From positions 124,001 to 188,000 of the forward strand of contig NZ_OZ241968.1 of NCBI RefSeq assembly GCF_965204125.1: a stretch of DNA of 64,000 bases, written 5' to 3'. The first letter of the stretch is position 1, and every line of letters begins with the position of its first letter. The position numbers were made by a program, and so were the translations under genes. Origin of the DNA: Poriferisodalis sp965204125 (GTDB lineage Bacteria; Actinomycetota; Acidimicrobiia; Acidimicrobiales; Poriferisodalaceae). Shown here one piece after another: positions 25,492 through 34,547 of the stretch. The notes below the pieces were generated by a model that saw only the letters and a list, made by a program, of their open reading frames with translations, did not search any database and had not been told where the DNA came from.

Positions 25492-26724
25492 GTGACCATG
25501 TACATTCCCCGCATGGCAGACGCCAGGATCGAATTCTTGGCGGAATCTCCCGCAGCACTGTTCATCACGGGTGCGCGTGCCACAGGCAAGACCACCACGG
25601 CGCGCCGCCACGCAGCCACCGTGATTCAACTCGACAACGCCGATGAGGCCGCCGCGGTACGAGTCGATCCCGATGCTGCCCTCCGCGATCTCCAGCCGCC
25701 CGTCCTGCTCGACGAGTGGCAAGCAGTTCCCGAGGTACTGGGCGCCGTCAAGCGGGCCGTGGACAGCGACCGCACGCCAGGCAGATTCATCCTCAGCGGC
25801 TCCGTCCGCTCGGCCCGCGATCCTGCCCTGTGGCCCGGCACGGGTCGCCTGCTCCCGGTCGCGATGCATCCGCTGACGGTACGCGAGCAGGTCGGCGCTC
25901 TCGACGGGATCGAGTTCCTCGAGCGTTTGCGAACCGGTGAGGGCATTCGCCTGCCGGCGGACCCACCCGACCTGCGCGCGTACGTGGAGACGGCCTTGAA
26001 GGGCGGATTCCCTGAGGCAGTCCTGGAACACCAGGTCGAGCGTCGAGACGCGTGGCTCGACGGCTACCTCAGTCACATGGTGTCCCGCGATCCATCGACA
26101 TTGGGCACCTCGGCCGACAGCGACCGCCTCGGCCGTTTCTTCGGCGCTTATGCGCTCAACACCGCAGGACTCGCGACTGATGCCACGCTCATCAAGGCTG
26201 CGGGCATAGACCGCCGAACCGGAGAGTCCTACACCAGTCTGCTCAGCGACCTCGGCATCATCGCCGAATTGCCGGCGTGGCACAGCAATCGGCTCTCCCG
26301 GCTCGTGAAGGGACGCAAGCGCCTCGTGGCAGACACTGGCCTGTGGGCCGCAGCCGTCGGTGTCGACGCCGCCACCGTGATGTCCAGCGGCGACCTGATC
26401 GGGAGGCTCCTCGAGACCTTTGTCATCAACCAGCTACGGGCCGAGACAGCGGTGACGACTCGTGGTCCACAGTTGTGCCATCTGCGAGTGGCGGACGGTC
26501 GACGCGAGATCGACTTGATCGCCGACTTCGGCGCCCGCGGCATCGTCGCCATCGAGATCAAGGCGACGAATGCCCCCGACACCGGCGACGCCCGCCACCT
26601 CGCGTGGCTGCGAGACGAACTCGGCCCCCAATTCGCAGCAGGTGCCGTCCTCCATGTCGGCAGCCACCAGTACAGCCTCTCAGACAAGATCGACGCCATC
26701 CCCATCTGCGCCCTCTGGGCCTGA
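25492..26724 (+). CDS. AAA ATPase with DUF4143 domain
   Basis: A 410-residue protein of the AAA_14/DUF4143 family. The N-terminal ATPase has Walker A ITGARATGKTT near residues 26-36, Walker B PPVLLDEWQAVP and the sensor-like FILSGSVRS. The C-terminal half carries the DUF4143 fold ending REIDLIADFGARGIVAIEIKAT, which looks like a PD-(D/E)xK nuclease-like strand pair (D...E-x-K). Function in vivo is unknown; members are common in accessory regions. GTG 25492 is used; ATG 25498 (MYIPRMADAR) is equally good. A 23-bp repeat array sits directly upstream and may control it. Confidence 0.88.
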   Translation: MTMYIPRMADARIEFLAESPAALFITGARATGKTTTARRHAATVIQLDNADEAAAVRVDPDAALRDLQPPVLLDEWQAVPEVLGAVKRAVDSDRTPGRFILSGSVRSARDPALWPGTGRLLPVAMHPLTVREQVGALDGIEFLERLRTGEGIRLPADPPDLRAYVETALKGGFPEAVLEHQVERRDAWLDGYLSHMVSRDPSTLGTSADSDRLGRFFGAYALNTAGLATDATLIKAAGIDRRTGESYTSLLSDLGIIAELPAWHSNRLSRLVKGRKRLVADTGLWAAAVGVDAATVMSSGDLIGRLLETFVINQLRAETAVTTRGPQLCHLRVADGRREIDLIADFGARGIVAIEIKATNAPDTGDARHLAWLRDELGPQFAAGAVLHVGSHQYSLSDKIDAIPICALWA

Positions 26725-26849
26725 GTTGCTGTGCATTCGCGCGACAAAGAACGCGGGATCAACACCGTCGTCGTCGAAGATGTCGCATCTGGGCATCTAT
26801 CGCGGAGATCCTCGGGAGCCCTCGCAACCGGCGGCATAGTCTCGTTGGC

Positions 26850-27107
26850 GTGATTGTGACGCTGGATCTTTCTGAAGATGCCTTGGCACGATTGCGCGCC
26901 GAAGCCGAGCGTCGCCAAACCAGTGTCGACGCCGTCATCGAGGAATGGGCCGCTTCGCTGCCCACCAGGAATCGGTCTGTCAAGCGTCGGCAGCCCAGTT
27001 TCGTGGCCCTGGGGGCCTCCAGCTCAGGCCGGCGAGCGTCGGAGGCCGACGAGTACCTCACCGAACTCATCGACAAAGTTGGAGAACGCCCAGAGATCGT
27101 CGGCTGA
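26850..27107 (+). CDS. VapB-like antitoxin without an adjacent toxin
   Basis: An 85-residue protein whose N-terminus IVTLDLSEDALARLRAEAERRQTSVDAVIEEW resembles the ribbon-helix-helix/VapB-type DNA-binding part. Its C-terminus FVALGASSSGRRASEADEYL matches the toxin-wrapping tail of VapB antitoxins paired with PIN-domain toxins. No PIN-like gene overlaps or follows; the next gene is an unrelated membrane protein. So it is either an orphan antitoxin or a solo regulator. GTG 26850 is chosen because the frame upstream runs inside the ATPase gene's shadow. Confidence 0.65.
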   Translation: MIVTLDLSEDALARLRAEAERRQTSVDAVIEEWAASLPTRNRSVKRRQPSFVALGASSSGRRASEADEYLTELIDKVGERPEIVG

Positions 27108-27244
27108 CCGCACCCGGCCTGGACTCGTATCGATTGCGCCGACTGAACGTCACCACCGAGCTGTGGCGCGCCGGATCAGGAGCCTGAGGTACTTGGGGCG
27201 CGTCGCAACTCATGCACAATGCTCACCTCGACGCTGGAGGCAAC

Positions 27245-27667
27245 ATGGCAACGAAATGGGACCGCCGGGCAGAGAAGATCGAGCGCCGCGGGCGAGAGAG
27301 TCGCCGCAAGGAGGACGAGAAACGACAGGCGGATTGGCATGGTGCCCCGAATCGCATTCGAAGCGCTGCGGGCACATGCAAGGTATTCGGCTGGATCGCG
27401 GTCGCCGGTGGCATCGGCTTGGCAGTGGACTCCCCAGCATTTGGCGGCGACGCATACACCGAGATCGTGAGCCAGCTGGCAACCGGCAATGGTGGCATCG
27501 CATGGCTGGCAGCTGTCCTCTTATTCGTTGCGAGTGCACTACTGCGAGCCCTAGGGGACATCCTGTCGGAGATGCGGGGCAACCGCGGAACTGAACCCCA
27601 GGGCGACCCCGCATCGGGTGGCAGCCAGCCAGCAACAATCCGGCGCGCTGCGCGCTTGCCCAACTGA
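27245..27667 (+). CDS. Small membrane protein of unknown function
   Basis: A 140-residue protein not recognised as any known family. The first ~45 residues are highly charged (KWDRRAEKIERRGRESRRKEDE), followed by two hydrophobic helices (VFGWIAVAGGIGLAVD and IAWLAAVLLFVASALLRAL) and a polar tail. Start ATG 27245 is fixed by GGAGG seven bases upstream. It converges on the restriction endonuclease gene. A basic, possibly nucleic-acid-facing N-terminus anchored by two spans is all that can be said. Confidence 0.6.
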   Translation: MATKWDRRAEKIERRGRESRRKEDEKRQADWHGAPNRIRSAAGTCKVFGWIAVAGGIGLAVDSPAFGGDAYTEIVSQLATGNGGIAWLAAVLLFVASALLRALGDILSEMRGNRGTEPQGDPASGGSQPATIRRAARLPN

Positions 27668-27765
27668 ACTCCATGGTGACCCAGTATCAGTTGGGGGACA
27701 CGCTCAGAGCCCTTGCCGTGCCTACATCGGAAGCCACGAGGCAGCTCACCGCCTGCCTCCGCCAG

Positions 27766-28692
27766 TCATTGGGACGGAAGTGTGGGGGCAGGCTCGACTG
27801 GGTCGCTCTCGTTGGCCAAGCGCCAAAATGAGCCATCGATCATGACGCTTGGACTCTCGTCGGGCAGGGCTGGGAAGACACGGGCGGTGACAGTGTCGCC
27901 TGAACCTGGAACCGGCAAGCCAAGAGCCTCTGCGATGAGTTGGTGACGCTCGTACTGGCCCAGGATGATGATCCCTTCCGGCCGCAGGTCGCCGCGTGCG
28001 CCATCGTCGCCGCGAAGTCGTCTCATGTAGTCGGCCTGCTGAGCGACTGTCGCGACGACATTGCGGCTGAGGACTCGGCCCTGCACGGTTCGGCAAAGAC
28101 GGCGAACGCGCTCAGCGCCCGAGATGCCATCCATGATGTAGTCCACATCGTCTTCGGGCAGATGCAACAGAGTGTTCTCTGCAAGCCTTCCTTCCGGAAA
28201 GACCCAGCAAATCTCGTTGAGATACTTACGTTGGATGGTCGACTTACGGTCTCGATTCATCCCGCCAAGCATCCCGGGCCTGGCCCGCACAACTCCCATC
28301 TTCCAACGGGACTCCGTGTCGCTCGCCCAGAGCAACAGGCACAACTCGCCACGTGCCTCGGGCGGGATCATCCAGCCCCCTTCAGATTGAGAGAACTTGC
28401 AATCGACATCGAACCCAGCGATGCGGTAATCGAGATGCTCACCCTGCTCAAATCGAAAGGCGCGTTGCATGTTGATCTCGATCTGAGTGCCGAAGTGCGT
28501 CTTTTCGGTCTTGCGCAGCTGGTCCCAGCGGTAGCGGCCCGTGCGAACTCCGTCATAGAGCTGATCGAAGGTGTCACGTAGCACTCTCGCCGTGCGTTCC
28601 CCGCCAGGATCGGCACCTCGCAGAGCCGCAGCCACTTCAGTTAGCGCCGAATCGGGGTCGTACTCTTCGGCGTCGTCCGGGGCTATCAGCAT
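27766..28692 (-). CDS. NaeI-like type II restriction endonuclease
   Basis: A 308-residue protein resembling the NaeI family (type IIE, recognition GCCGGC in the prototype). The catalytic set is visible as Glu72, Asp88, Asp97 and Lys99 in IEINMQ...LDYRIAGFDVDCKF. NaeI's published set is Glu70, Asp86, Asp95 and Lys97, so the spacing is identical. A Leu occupies the place of NaeI Leu43, the residue whose change to Lys turns NaeI into a topoisomerase. The C-terminal half would hold the second, effector DNA-binding domain. Start ATG 28692 or TTG 28701, just after the methyltransferase stop; the two genes form an operon. Target site of this homologue is inferred only. Confidence 0.85.
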   Translation of the reverse strand: MLIAPDDAEEYDPDSALTEVAAALRGADPGGERTARVLRDTFDQLYDGVRTGRYRWDQLRKTEKTHFGTQIEINMQRAFRFEQGEHLDYRIAGFDVDCKFSQSEGGWMIPPEARGELCLLLWASDTESRWKMGVVRARPGMLGGMNRDRKSTIQRKYLNEICWVFPEGRLAENTLLHLPEDDVDYIMDGISGAERVRRLCRTVQGRVLSRNVVATVAQQADYMRRLRGDDGARGDLRPEGIIILGQYERHQLIAEALGLPVPGSGDTVTARVFPALPDESPSVMIDGSFWRLANESDPVEPAPTLPSQ

Positions 28693-28706
28693 CTGACCCA
28701 ACAGAT

Positions 28707-29792
28707 CTATCGGAGGGCTGCTGCGATGTGTAGCGCGATGGCGCGTGCCATGAACGGAGGCACGGCGTTGCCGATCTGACGTGCGATCTCGATCTTTGAC
28801 CCCTCGAAGATGAAGGTGTCAGGGAAGCTCTGAAGCCTCGCCGCTTCGCGGTGCGTGATCGGGCGATGGGCCGCGGGATGGAGGTACCGACCCTTTTCGG
28901 GCTTGTAGAACTCCGTCCGAATGGTTTGCGCGGGCCGGTCCCACCACAAGCGACCCATGACATCCGTAGTCCCAGTCGGCTTGTTGGCCCAACACGGCGG
29001 CGTCAGGTCGGGGCGCTCGCGCTGAAGATCGAAGCGGTTGCCCCCCTCTGGGATCACCTTGTAGCGCTCCAGCGATGTTGGCCGTGGGTTACGTCGGATG
29101 TGGAGGTCTTGCCTGTCACCGCACATCACTGGCTGATCGGTCGTCGGTGCCTCCGGAAGATCGCCGATCGCGTCACGCACGGTCCGTACGGCTGGCTGGC
29201 CGTGGATGACTGCTCCGTGTGTGGCAGGGGGCGGCCATTCAACGCCCTGGCCGAGAACGCCGACGAGGATTCCACGACGCCGCGTCTGGGGCACTCCGTA
29301 GTCGGCGGCGTTGAGAACGCCGTATCCGAGTCCGTACAGGCGGAGGAAGGGGTCTGTCCCGAGGCGGCGCAGCAACTCATCGAACTCGGCCGACTTCTGG
29401 AACTGCGGCACGTTCTCGATCACGAACGCCAGCGGCCGCACGACCGCGATCGCTTCCAAGCAGTGCTCCCAGAGCCCATTCAGCTCAGCGCGCGACCTGT
29501 CGTCGCGATCTCGACCGAGCGGTGAGAAGCCCTGGCAAGGCGGTCCAGCCAAGATCACGTCGGCCCTCGGGTACGCAGCTGGGTCGAACGCCTCGATGTC
29601 CCCGTCGAACACGGTGACCCCGAAATTCGTCTTGTACGTCCGTGCCGCCGCCGCGTCGTGCTCCACAGCCAGTACGGGTTCATACTCGCCGGGGCCACCA
29701 TCCCGCCCGGCCATCTGGAACCCAAGCGTGAGCCCACCGGCTCCCGCGAACAGGTCGATCGTTCGCAGCACATCGTGTTGCTCTCCGGCCAC
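28707..29792 (-). CDS. DNA (cytosine-5)-methyltransferase of the NaeI-like system
   Basis: A 361-residue C5 methyltransferase with all key motifs: I DLFAGAGGLTLGFQMAG, IV ILAGPPCQGFSPLGRDRDD (catalytic Cys), VI FVIENVPQF, VIII QTRRRGILVGV, IX REAARLQSFPDTF and X ARQIGNAVPPFMA. It protects host DNA from the endonuclease encoded 14 bases downstream. GTG 29792 is chosen because GGGAGG lies just before it. Its product, 5-methylcytosine, is the substrate lesion source for Vsr encoded nearby. Confidence 0.92.
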   Translation of the reverse strand: MAGEQHDVLRTIDLFAGAGGLTLGFQMAGRDGGPGEYEPVLAVEHDAAAARTYKTNFGVTVFDGDIEAFDPAAYPRADVILAGPPCQGFSPLGRDRDDRSRAELNGLWEHCLEAIAVVRPLAFVIENVPQFQKSAEFDELLRRLGTDPFLRLYGLGYGVLNAADYGVPQTRRRGILVGVLGQGVEWPPPATHGAVIHGQPAVRTVRDAIGDLPEAPTTDQPVMCGDRQDLHIRRNPRPTSLERYKVIPEGGNRFDLQRERPDLTPPCWANKPTGTTDVMGRLWWDRPAQTIRTEFYKPEKGRYLHPAAHRPITHREAARLQSFPDTFIFEGSKIEIARQIGNAVPPFMARAIALHIAAALR

Positions 29793-30249
29793 GGACCCTC
29801 CCTTCTCTACGACGCTACAAAGCACCGCTCGCCCGCGGAGGGATGTTGCCGAGGGGGTGCGACACGTCTGTCGCGATCAGTCGATCATCGTTGCGGCCGT
29901 GATTGCGTGGGCACACCCCACGGCGCAGCACATGCGACCGCACTGACCACACAACCCACTGCGCGGAGGCGCTACAAGTGTCGGCTGCGCAGCCTCGAAC
30001 CACAAACATCGCCACCCACCACAGAATGGCACGCCGACAGAGCGGCTTGTAGGGCACTCGCAATAGAGCCAGCCATACCTTGCTGTGCGGCGTTGTGGAG
30101 AAGACGATTCGCAGGCTGCTCTACTACGCCGCCATCAGATCGGCGATCGGTCGAAGTAGCAAGGACCAATATATGTAACTGCCATGAAATGTGCATCTCT
30201 CAAGACAAGCTTGCAACCACACCCAAAATGCCAGGAGCTGTCTCGCATT
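29793..30249. other. 457-bp intergenic region, no gene recognised
   Basis: This lies between the methyltransferase start and the low-GC hypothetical gene. No frame here shows protein-like composition. GC falls noticeably towards 30249 (stretches such as ACCAATATATGTAACTGCC near 30170). It must contain the promoter of the restriction-modification genes; no controller (C-protein) gene or C-box could be recognised. Confidence 0.5.
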
Positions 30250-31326
30250 TCAGATACCATTAGACTGCTCTCTCCAAATTGACACCTGATCCGCAACTAA
30301 GGTGAGTACGGCGACAGCCACCTTTATTGTGGGCAGAACGGTATCATGGTGTGTGAAGGAGTAGTGGTAGCCGTCAGCGTCCTTAGGTGCAGTTCGGTCT
30401 ATCTCATGGGGATAGCGCGACCTGCTATAGATGCCGCCGTCGACGTCGAGCAAGCTCATAATCGAGCCTATGTCTGAGACAGTGGCATGTGTGCGCGCCG
30501 GTTCGCCCGCCGGAATAATTTCCAAACACTCGTCCCATGGGCTTGGAAGGCGATTGTAGCACTCAACAATACTGTCGGCAAGCGTTGGGTGCTCTGAGAC
30601 AATGTACTGCCACACATCGCTCGTGTGCTTGTTGTGCTTCATCGGACTATAGGAGCGGTCCACACACAGAATCGCTGTTTTCAAGATCGTCTCGACAGCC
30701 ATACAGCCCGATTGAACGAGATGATTTCCAATACCGTAGTATCGAGGGTCCATTGCCTTCATCCCCGGGGGGATGGCATTGAGCATCTCCCTATTGTGAG
30801 TCAATTCCAAGTAGAGAAATAACGCCAAATCAATGGCACTCAACGACTGTATCAAGGCCATGACGACGCTAAAATACCTGTCCTCTCCAACGACGGGAGT
30901 GTCACTCAGCATAAACTCCCCGTCATCTGATACCTCTCCATCAATGAGCGGGAACACGCGCTGGTTCGGGAAATTCATATACTTGGCTCGAAGTGTGTTG
31001 TAGTTTGGATCGCTGTTTCGAAGAACGGTAGGAGTGAGTCTCCCGTACATATCAGCACACTGAATGGCGTTTTCGATAGCTTTCGTCACACTATTGACAA
31101 ATATAGTTGAGTTGCGGACGAATTCAGGTGGAGAAAGCGGACCTTCGGAGCGGCTCATTACGCCGATTCCCCACTGTTCTGCTGTTGGCTTTTCTATCCT
31201 GATTCTAAGATCGAACTCTAGGCCTGTCCCAACAGGCACTTTGTCAAACCACTGATCTCCTTGTGACCCGATGCAGCACAAATCTCTTTCGTTGGTCGTC
31301 TCATCATGCCCGTTGTATGTTGCCAT
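30250..31326 (-). CDS. Low-GC orphan protein with HEPN-like features
   Basis: A 358-residue protein of no recognised family, with GC near 50% against about two thirds around it, which suggests transfer. The middle (GNHLVQSGCMAVETILKTAILCVDRSYSPMKHN split by a loop, then HTSDVWQYIVSE) looks like the first helices of a HEPN domain. Near the C-terminus, YSRSRYPHEID (300-310) has the Arg-x4-His pattern (Arg302, His307) and the RYP turn common in HEPN proteins. HEPN domains are often RNA-cutting toxins or abortive-infection effectors. It follows a restriction-modification pair, which supports a defence role by inference only. No ribosome binding site is evident at ATG 31326. Confidence 0.6.
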   Translation of the reverse strand: MATYNGHDETTNERDLCCIGSQGDQWFDKVPVGTGLEFDLRIRIEKPTAEQWGIGVMSRSEGPLSPPEFVRNSTIFVNSVTKAIENAIQCADMYGRLTPTVLRNSDPNYNTLRAKYMNFPNQRVFPLIDGEVSDDGEFMLSDTPVVGEDRYFSVVMALIQSLSAIDLALFLYLELTHNREMLNAIPPGMKAMDPRYYGIGNHLVQSGCMAVETILKTAILCVDRSYSPMKHNKHTSDVWQYIVSEHPTLADSIVECYNRLPSPWDECLEIIPAGEPARTHATVSDIGSIMSLLDVDGGIYSRSRYPHEIDRTAPKDADGYHYSFTHHDTVLPTIKVAVAVLTLVADQVSIWREQSNGI

Positions 31327-31648
31327 GCTTAAACTGCTTGGTTCAAGGTCTCTTTCGAATAACCAAACACGCCCTCCAATTTAGGCTCAGTTTAGCTCTC
31401 AGAATCAGTCCCCATCTCTTCACTTACGGTCTCAGTGTGGCAGACAAGGCTGTCGGGTTCGGGCACGCGGCCCAAGTAGCATTGGGCTTACGCACTTACC
31501 TACGGTGCACGATTCGCCTGGTTGACCGGATGCGGACCTGGCTGAAACTCGCCGCTGTGCGTCGTTTCAGCGAGCCTGAAATCGACATGCGTCCGGACTG
31601 TTGAGTTCTAGATCGCAATCGTTCGCTTGAGGCCCAGCGCTGGTCCTC
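31327..31648. other. 322-bp intergenic region, no gene recognised
   Basis: The sequence between the low-GC orphan start and the alanine dehydrogenase stop. The right part returns to high GC. An 8-base inverted repeat GCTGAAAC (31541-31548)/GTTTCAGC (31564-31571) with a 15-base loop is present but has no T-run, so it is not called a terminator. Confidence 0.4.
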
Positions 31649-32761
31649 TTAGAAGCCGAGGGCGGTGAGGGGGTCGGTGTAGGGGAGATCGAGGGCGGCG
31701 GCTACGTGGGGCTCGGTGACGCGGCCTTTGTAGACGTTCAGGCCCGCCCGCAGGTGGGGGTCAGTGCGGAGGGCGTCGAGGCCGTTCTCGGCGATGGCCA
31801 GCACTCTCGGCAGGGTGGCGTCGCTGAGCGCACGGGTGGAGGTGACCGGCACGGCGCCGGGCATGTTCGCGACGCAGTAGTGCACCACGCCGTCGACCAC
31901 GAAAGTCGGCTCGGCATGGGTCGTGGGCTTCGATGTCTCGAAGCAGCCGCCTTGGTCGATGGCCACGTCGACCACCACCGATCCGGGACGCATCTGCTTT
32001 ATCAAGTCGGCCGTCACGAGCTTCGGTGCCCGGGCACCGGTCACCAGCACGGCGCCGATCACCAAGTCGGCGTTCTGCACTTCGGTCTCGACGGTCGCTC
32101 GGGTGGACGTCACCGTGACGACCGACGCACCGAAGCGCTGCTCGAGGTGGTCGAGCGCGGCGGGGTCGATGTCGAGCACCCGCACATCGGCACCCATGCC
32201 GATGGCGATCTCGGCGGCGTTCTCGCCGACCACTCCCCCGCCGATGATCGCCACCCTGGCCGGCGGCACGCCGGGCACACCGCCGATCAGCAGGCCGATG
32301 CCCCCATGTGCGGTCTCGAGTGCCCACGCGCCCGCCTGTACGGCAAGTCTCCCGGCAACCCGGGACATCGGCGCCAGCAGCGGCAAGCCGCCACGCGAGT
32401 CGGTCACGGTCTCGTATGCGACACAGGCCGCACCCGACTCCACCAAATCGGCCGTCTGGTCGGGGTCTGGTGCCAGGTGCAGGTAGGCGAACAGAATCTG
32501 GCCCGAGCCGAGCATCTTGCGTTCAGACGCCTGCGGCTCCTTGACCTTGACAACCAGCTCAGCCTTGTCCCACACCTCGCTGCAGCTGCGAATGAGAGCA
32601 CCGGCAGCTTCGTATTCGGCATCGGACACACGGATGCCGGCACCGGCACCGGACTCGACCAGCACTTGGTGGTCGTGCAGCACCAGCTCGCGCACGGCGT
32701 GCGGCGTCAGCCCGACGCGTTGCTCGCCCGCCTTGAGCTCACGAGGCAATCCGATCAGCAT
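31649..32761 (-). CDS. ald: Alanine dehydrogenase
   Basis: A 370-residue NAD-dependent L-alanine dehydrogenase (alanine to pyruvate and ammonia). The pyruvate-binding part starts MLIGLPRELKAGEQRVGLTPHAV; Lys in VVKVKEPQ and His in FAYLHLAPD are catalytic. The Rossmann domain has AIIGGGVVGENAAEIAIGMGADVRVLDID, and the C-terminus VANMPGAVPVTSTRALSDATLP is family-specific. The start is fixed by GGGAGGTGAC before ATG. It is divergent from the acyl-CoA synthetase gene across 100 bases. Confidence 0.96.
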   Translation of the reverse strand: MLIGLPRELKAGEQRVGLTPHAVRELVLHDHQVLVESGAGAGIRVSDAEYEAAGALIRSCSEVWDKAELVVKVKEPQASERKMLGSGQILFAYLHLAPDPDQTADLVESGAACVAYETVTDSRGGLPLLAPMSRVAGRLAVQAGAWALETAHGGIGLLIGGVPGVPPARVAIIGGGVVGENAAEIAIGMGADVRVLDIDPAALDHLEQRFGASVVTVTSTRATVETEVQNADLVIGAVLVTGARAPKLVTADLIKQMRPGSVVVDVAIDQGGCFETSKPTTHAEPTFVVDGVVHYCVANMPGAVPVTSTRALSDATLPRVLAIAENGLDALRTDPHLRAGLNVYKGRVTEPHVAAALDLPYTDPLTALGF

Positions 32762-32861
32762 CCGGTCACCTCCCGAGCAGGTGCCCAATTCCCCATGCGC
32801 CCGCTGAGGGGGCGCACCCCGTTCGGGCCACGAAGCCCGGGCGAAGTCTACGATTCCGCCA

Positions 32862-34547
32862 ATGGGCACCCGTGACCAGGGGATCGACACCGATACGGCT
32901 GCGGCGGGTGGCGTCAGCACTGACGGCTGGACGCTGCCCGATCTCGTGCGGCAAGCCGCGGCCTCCCACGGCGACAGAGAGTTTCTTGCGTTCGAAGACG
33001 GCCGCACGCTCAGCTTCGCCGAACTCGACAGACATACCGACCGGCTCGCCACCGCCCTTGCTGATCTCGGCCTTCAGCCAGGCGACCGGTTGCTAGGACT
33101 GCTCACGAACAGCCTCGAGTTCATGCTGCTGATGATCGCCACCCACAAGCGGCAGGCGATCTTCGTGCCGATCAACACCGACTTGCGCGGTGCCTTTCTG
33201 GAGCATCAGGTCAACAACTCAGAGCCCCGCATCGTGGCCGTCGACAACGGGCTGCTCGAACGCTTCGACGACATCGAGCCCGGCTCGCTCGACCCGTCCG
33301 AGACCGACATTGAGGCCACGATCCTGGTCGACGACGGCGCTTACGGCGCCGGTGCCGGGGGTGTGCTCATGGGCTCGGTGGAGGTCTCCATCGAAGAGCT
33401 GCTGGACACCGAGGTGCGTCCCGAGGCCGTGCTGGCGGCCGAACCCAGCGATGTCTGCACGATCATGTACACCTCGGGCACCACCGGGCCCGCCAAGGGT
33501 GTGCTGATGCCCCAGGCGCACTGCTACCTGTTCGGCCTCGGCACCGCCCGGAGCCTCCAGATCACCCCGGACGACCGCCTCTACTGCTGCATGCCGATGT
33601 TTCACGCGAACGGCCTGTTCATGCAGGTCTTTGCGTCGCTCCACGCCGGCGCCTCGGTGTACGTGGAGAAGCGGTTCAGCGCCGGCAAGTGGCTCGACAC
33701 GGTGAGGCGGCACCAGATCACCCTGACGAATGCTCTCGGGGTCATGCCCGAGTTCATCTGGCGCAGCCCGCAGACGGACCGCGACCGTGACCATCAACTG
33801 CGGGCCGTCATCGCCCTGCCCGTGGCGGCGGAATGGGCCGCAGCGTTCGAAGAGCGGTTCGGCGTGCGGATCATGCAGGGCTACGGGATGACCGAGGTCA
33901 ACATGGTCGCCTACACCAGCTTCGACGACCCGGTGATGTCGGGCTGCGCTGGGCAGCCGCTGGCCGACTTCTTCGATGTCATCGTGGCCGACCCCGAGAC
34001 CGACCTACCCGTCGCGCCCGATGAGACCGGCGAGATCCTGGTGCGTCCCAAGGTGCCGTTCTGCTTCAACGTGGGCTATCACCGCATGCCCGAGCGCACC
34101 GTGGCGGCGTGGCGGAACCTGTGGTTCCACACCGGCGATGCAGGCAGGCTCGACGAATCCGGGCGGCTGCACTTTGTGGACCGGCTGAACGACCGCATCC
34201 GCCGGCGCGGCGAGAACATCTCCAGCTACGAGGTGGAGACGGTGATCAACGGCTACGACGGCGTGATCGAGTGCGCGGTCGTCGGCTTACGCGTCGAGGG
34301 TGCCGGTGGAGAAGATGAAGTGCTTGCCGTAGTCGCCATGAGCGGACCGGCACCCGATCCGGTCCGTTTTCTGGATTGGTGCGTGCCCCGCATGCCCCGC
34401 CACAGCGTGCCGCGCTACCTGCACTTCGTGCGCGAGCTCGACAAGACCGCCTCGGGCAAGATCCGCAAGCAGGCCATCCGCGACGCCGGCGTCACCGCGG
34501 ACCTGTGGGACCGCGAGTCAGTCGGGTACACCGTGGCCCGCGGCTGA
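32862..34547 (+). CDS. Acyl-CoA synthetase (AMP-binding, CaiC-like)
   Basis: A 561-residue adenylate-forming ligase. Motifs: TIMYTSGTTGPAKGVLM (ATP loop), QGYGMTEVNM (A5), LWFHTGDAGRLDESG (A7), DRIRRRGENISSYEVE (A8, hinge) and ELDKTASGKIRKQAI (A10 with catalytic Lys). It makes an acyl-CoA from a carboxylic acid, ATP and CoA. Sequence style is closest to crotonobetaine/carnitine-CoA ligases, and CaiB-type transferases occur nearby, but substrate is not determined. A 21-base segment including its stop codon is duplicated just downstream. Confidence 0.9.
   Translation: MGTRDQGIDTDTAAAGGVSTDGWTLPDLVRQAAASHGDREFLAFEDGRTLSFAELDRHTDRLATALADLGLQPGDRLLGLLTNSLEFMLLMIATHKRQAIFVPINTDLRGAFLEHQVNNSEPRIVAVDNGLLERFDDIEPGSLDPSETDIEATILVDDGAYGAGAGGVLMGSVEVSIEELLDTEVRPEAVLAAEPSDVCTIMYTSGTTGPAKGVLMPQAHCYLFGLGTARSLQITPDDRLYCCMPMFHANGLFMQVFASLHAGASVYVEKRFSAGKWLDTVRRHQITLTNALGVMPEFIWRSPQTDRDRDHQLRAVIALPVAAEWAAAFEERFGVRIMQGYGMTEVNMVAYTSFDDPVMSGCAGQPLADFFDVIVADPETDLPVAPDETGEILVRPKVPFCFNVGYHRMPERTVAAWRNLWFHTGDAGRLDESGRLHFVDRLNDRIRRRGENISSYEVETVINGYDGVIECAVVGLRVEGAGGEDEVLAVVAMSGPAPDPVRFLDWCVPRMPRHSVPRYLHFVRELDKTASGKIRKQAIRDAGVTADLWDRESVGYTVARG

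Noticed and set aside
31541..31571. Rho-independent terminator
   Set aside because: The inverted repeat has a 15-base loop, only 8 pairs and no run of T on either side.
31263..31604. 113-residue open frame on the plus strand
   Set aside because: It overlaps the start of the low-GC orphan, has no ribosome binding site, and its composition is not protein-like.
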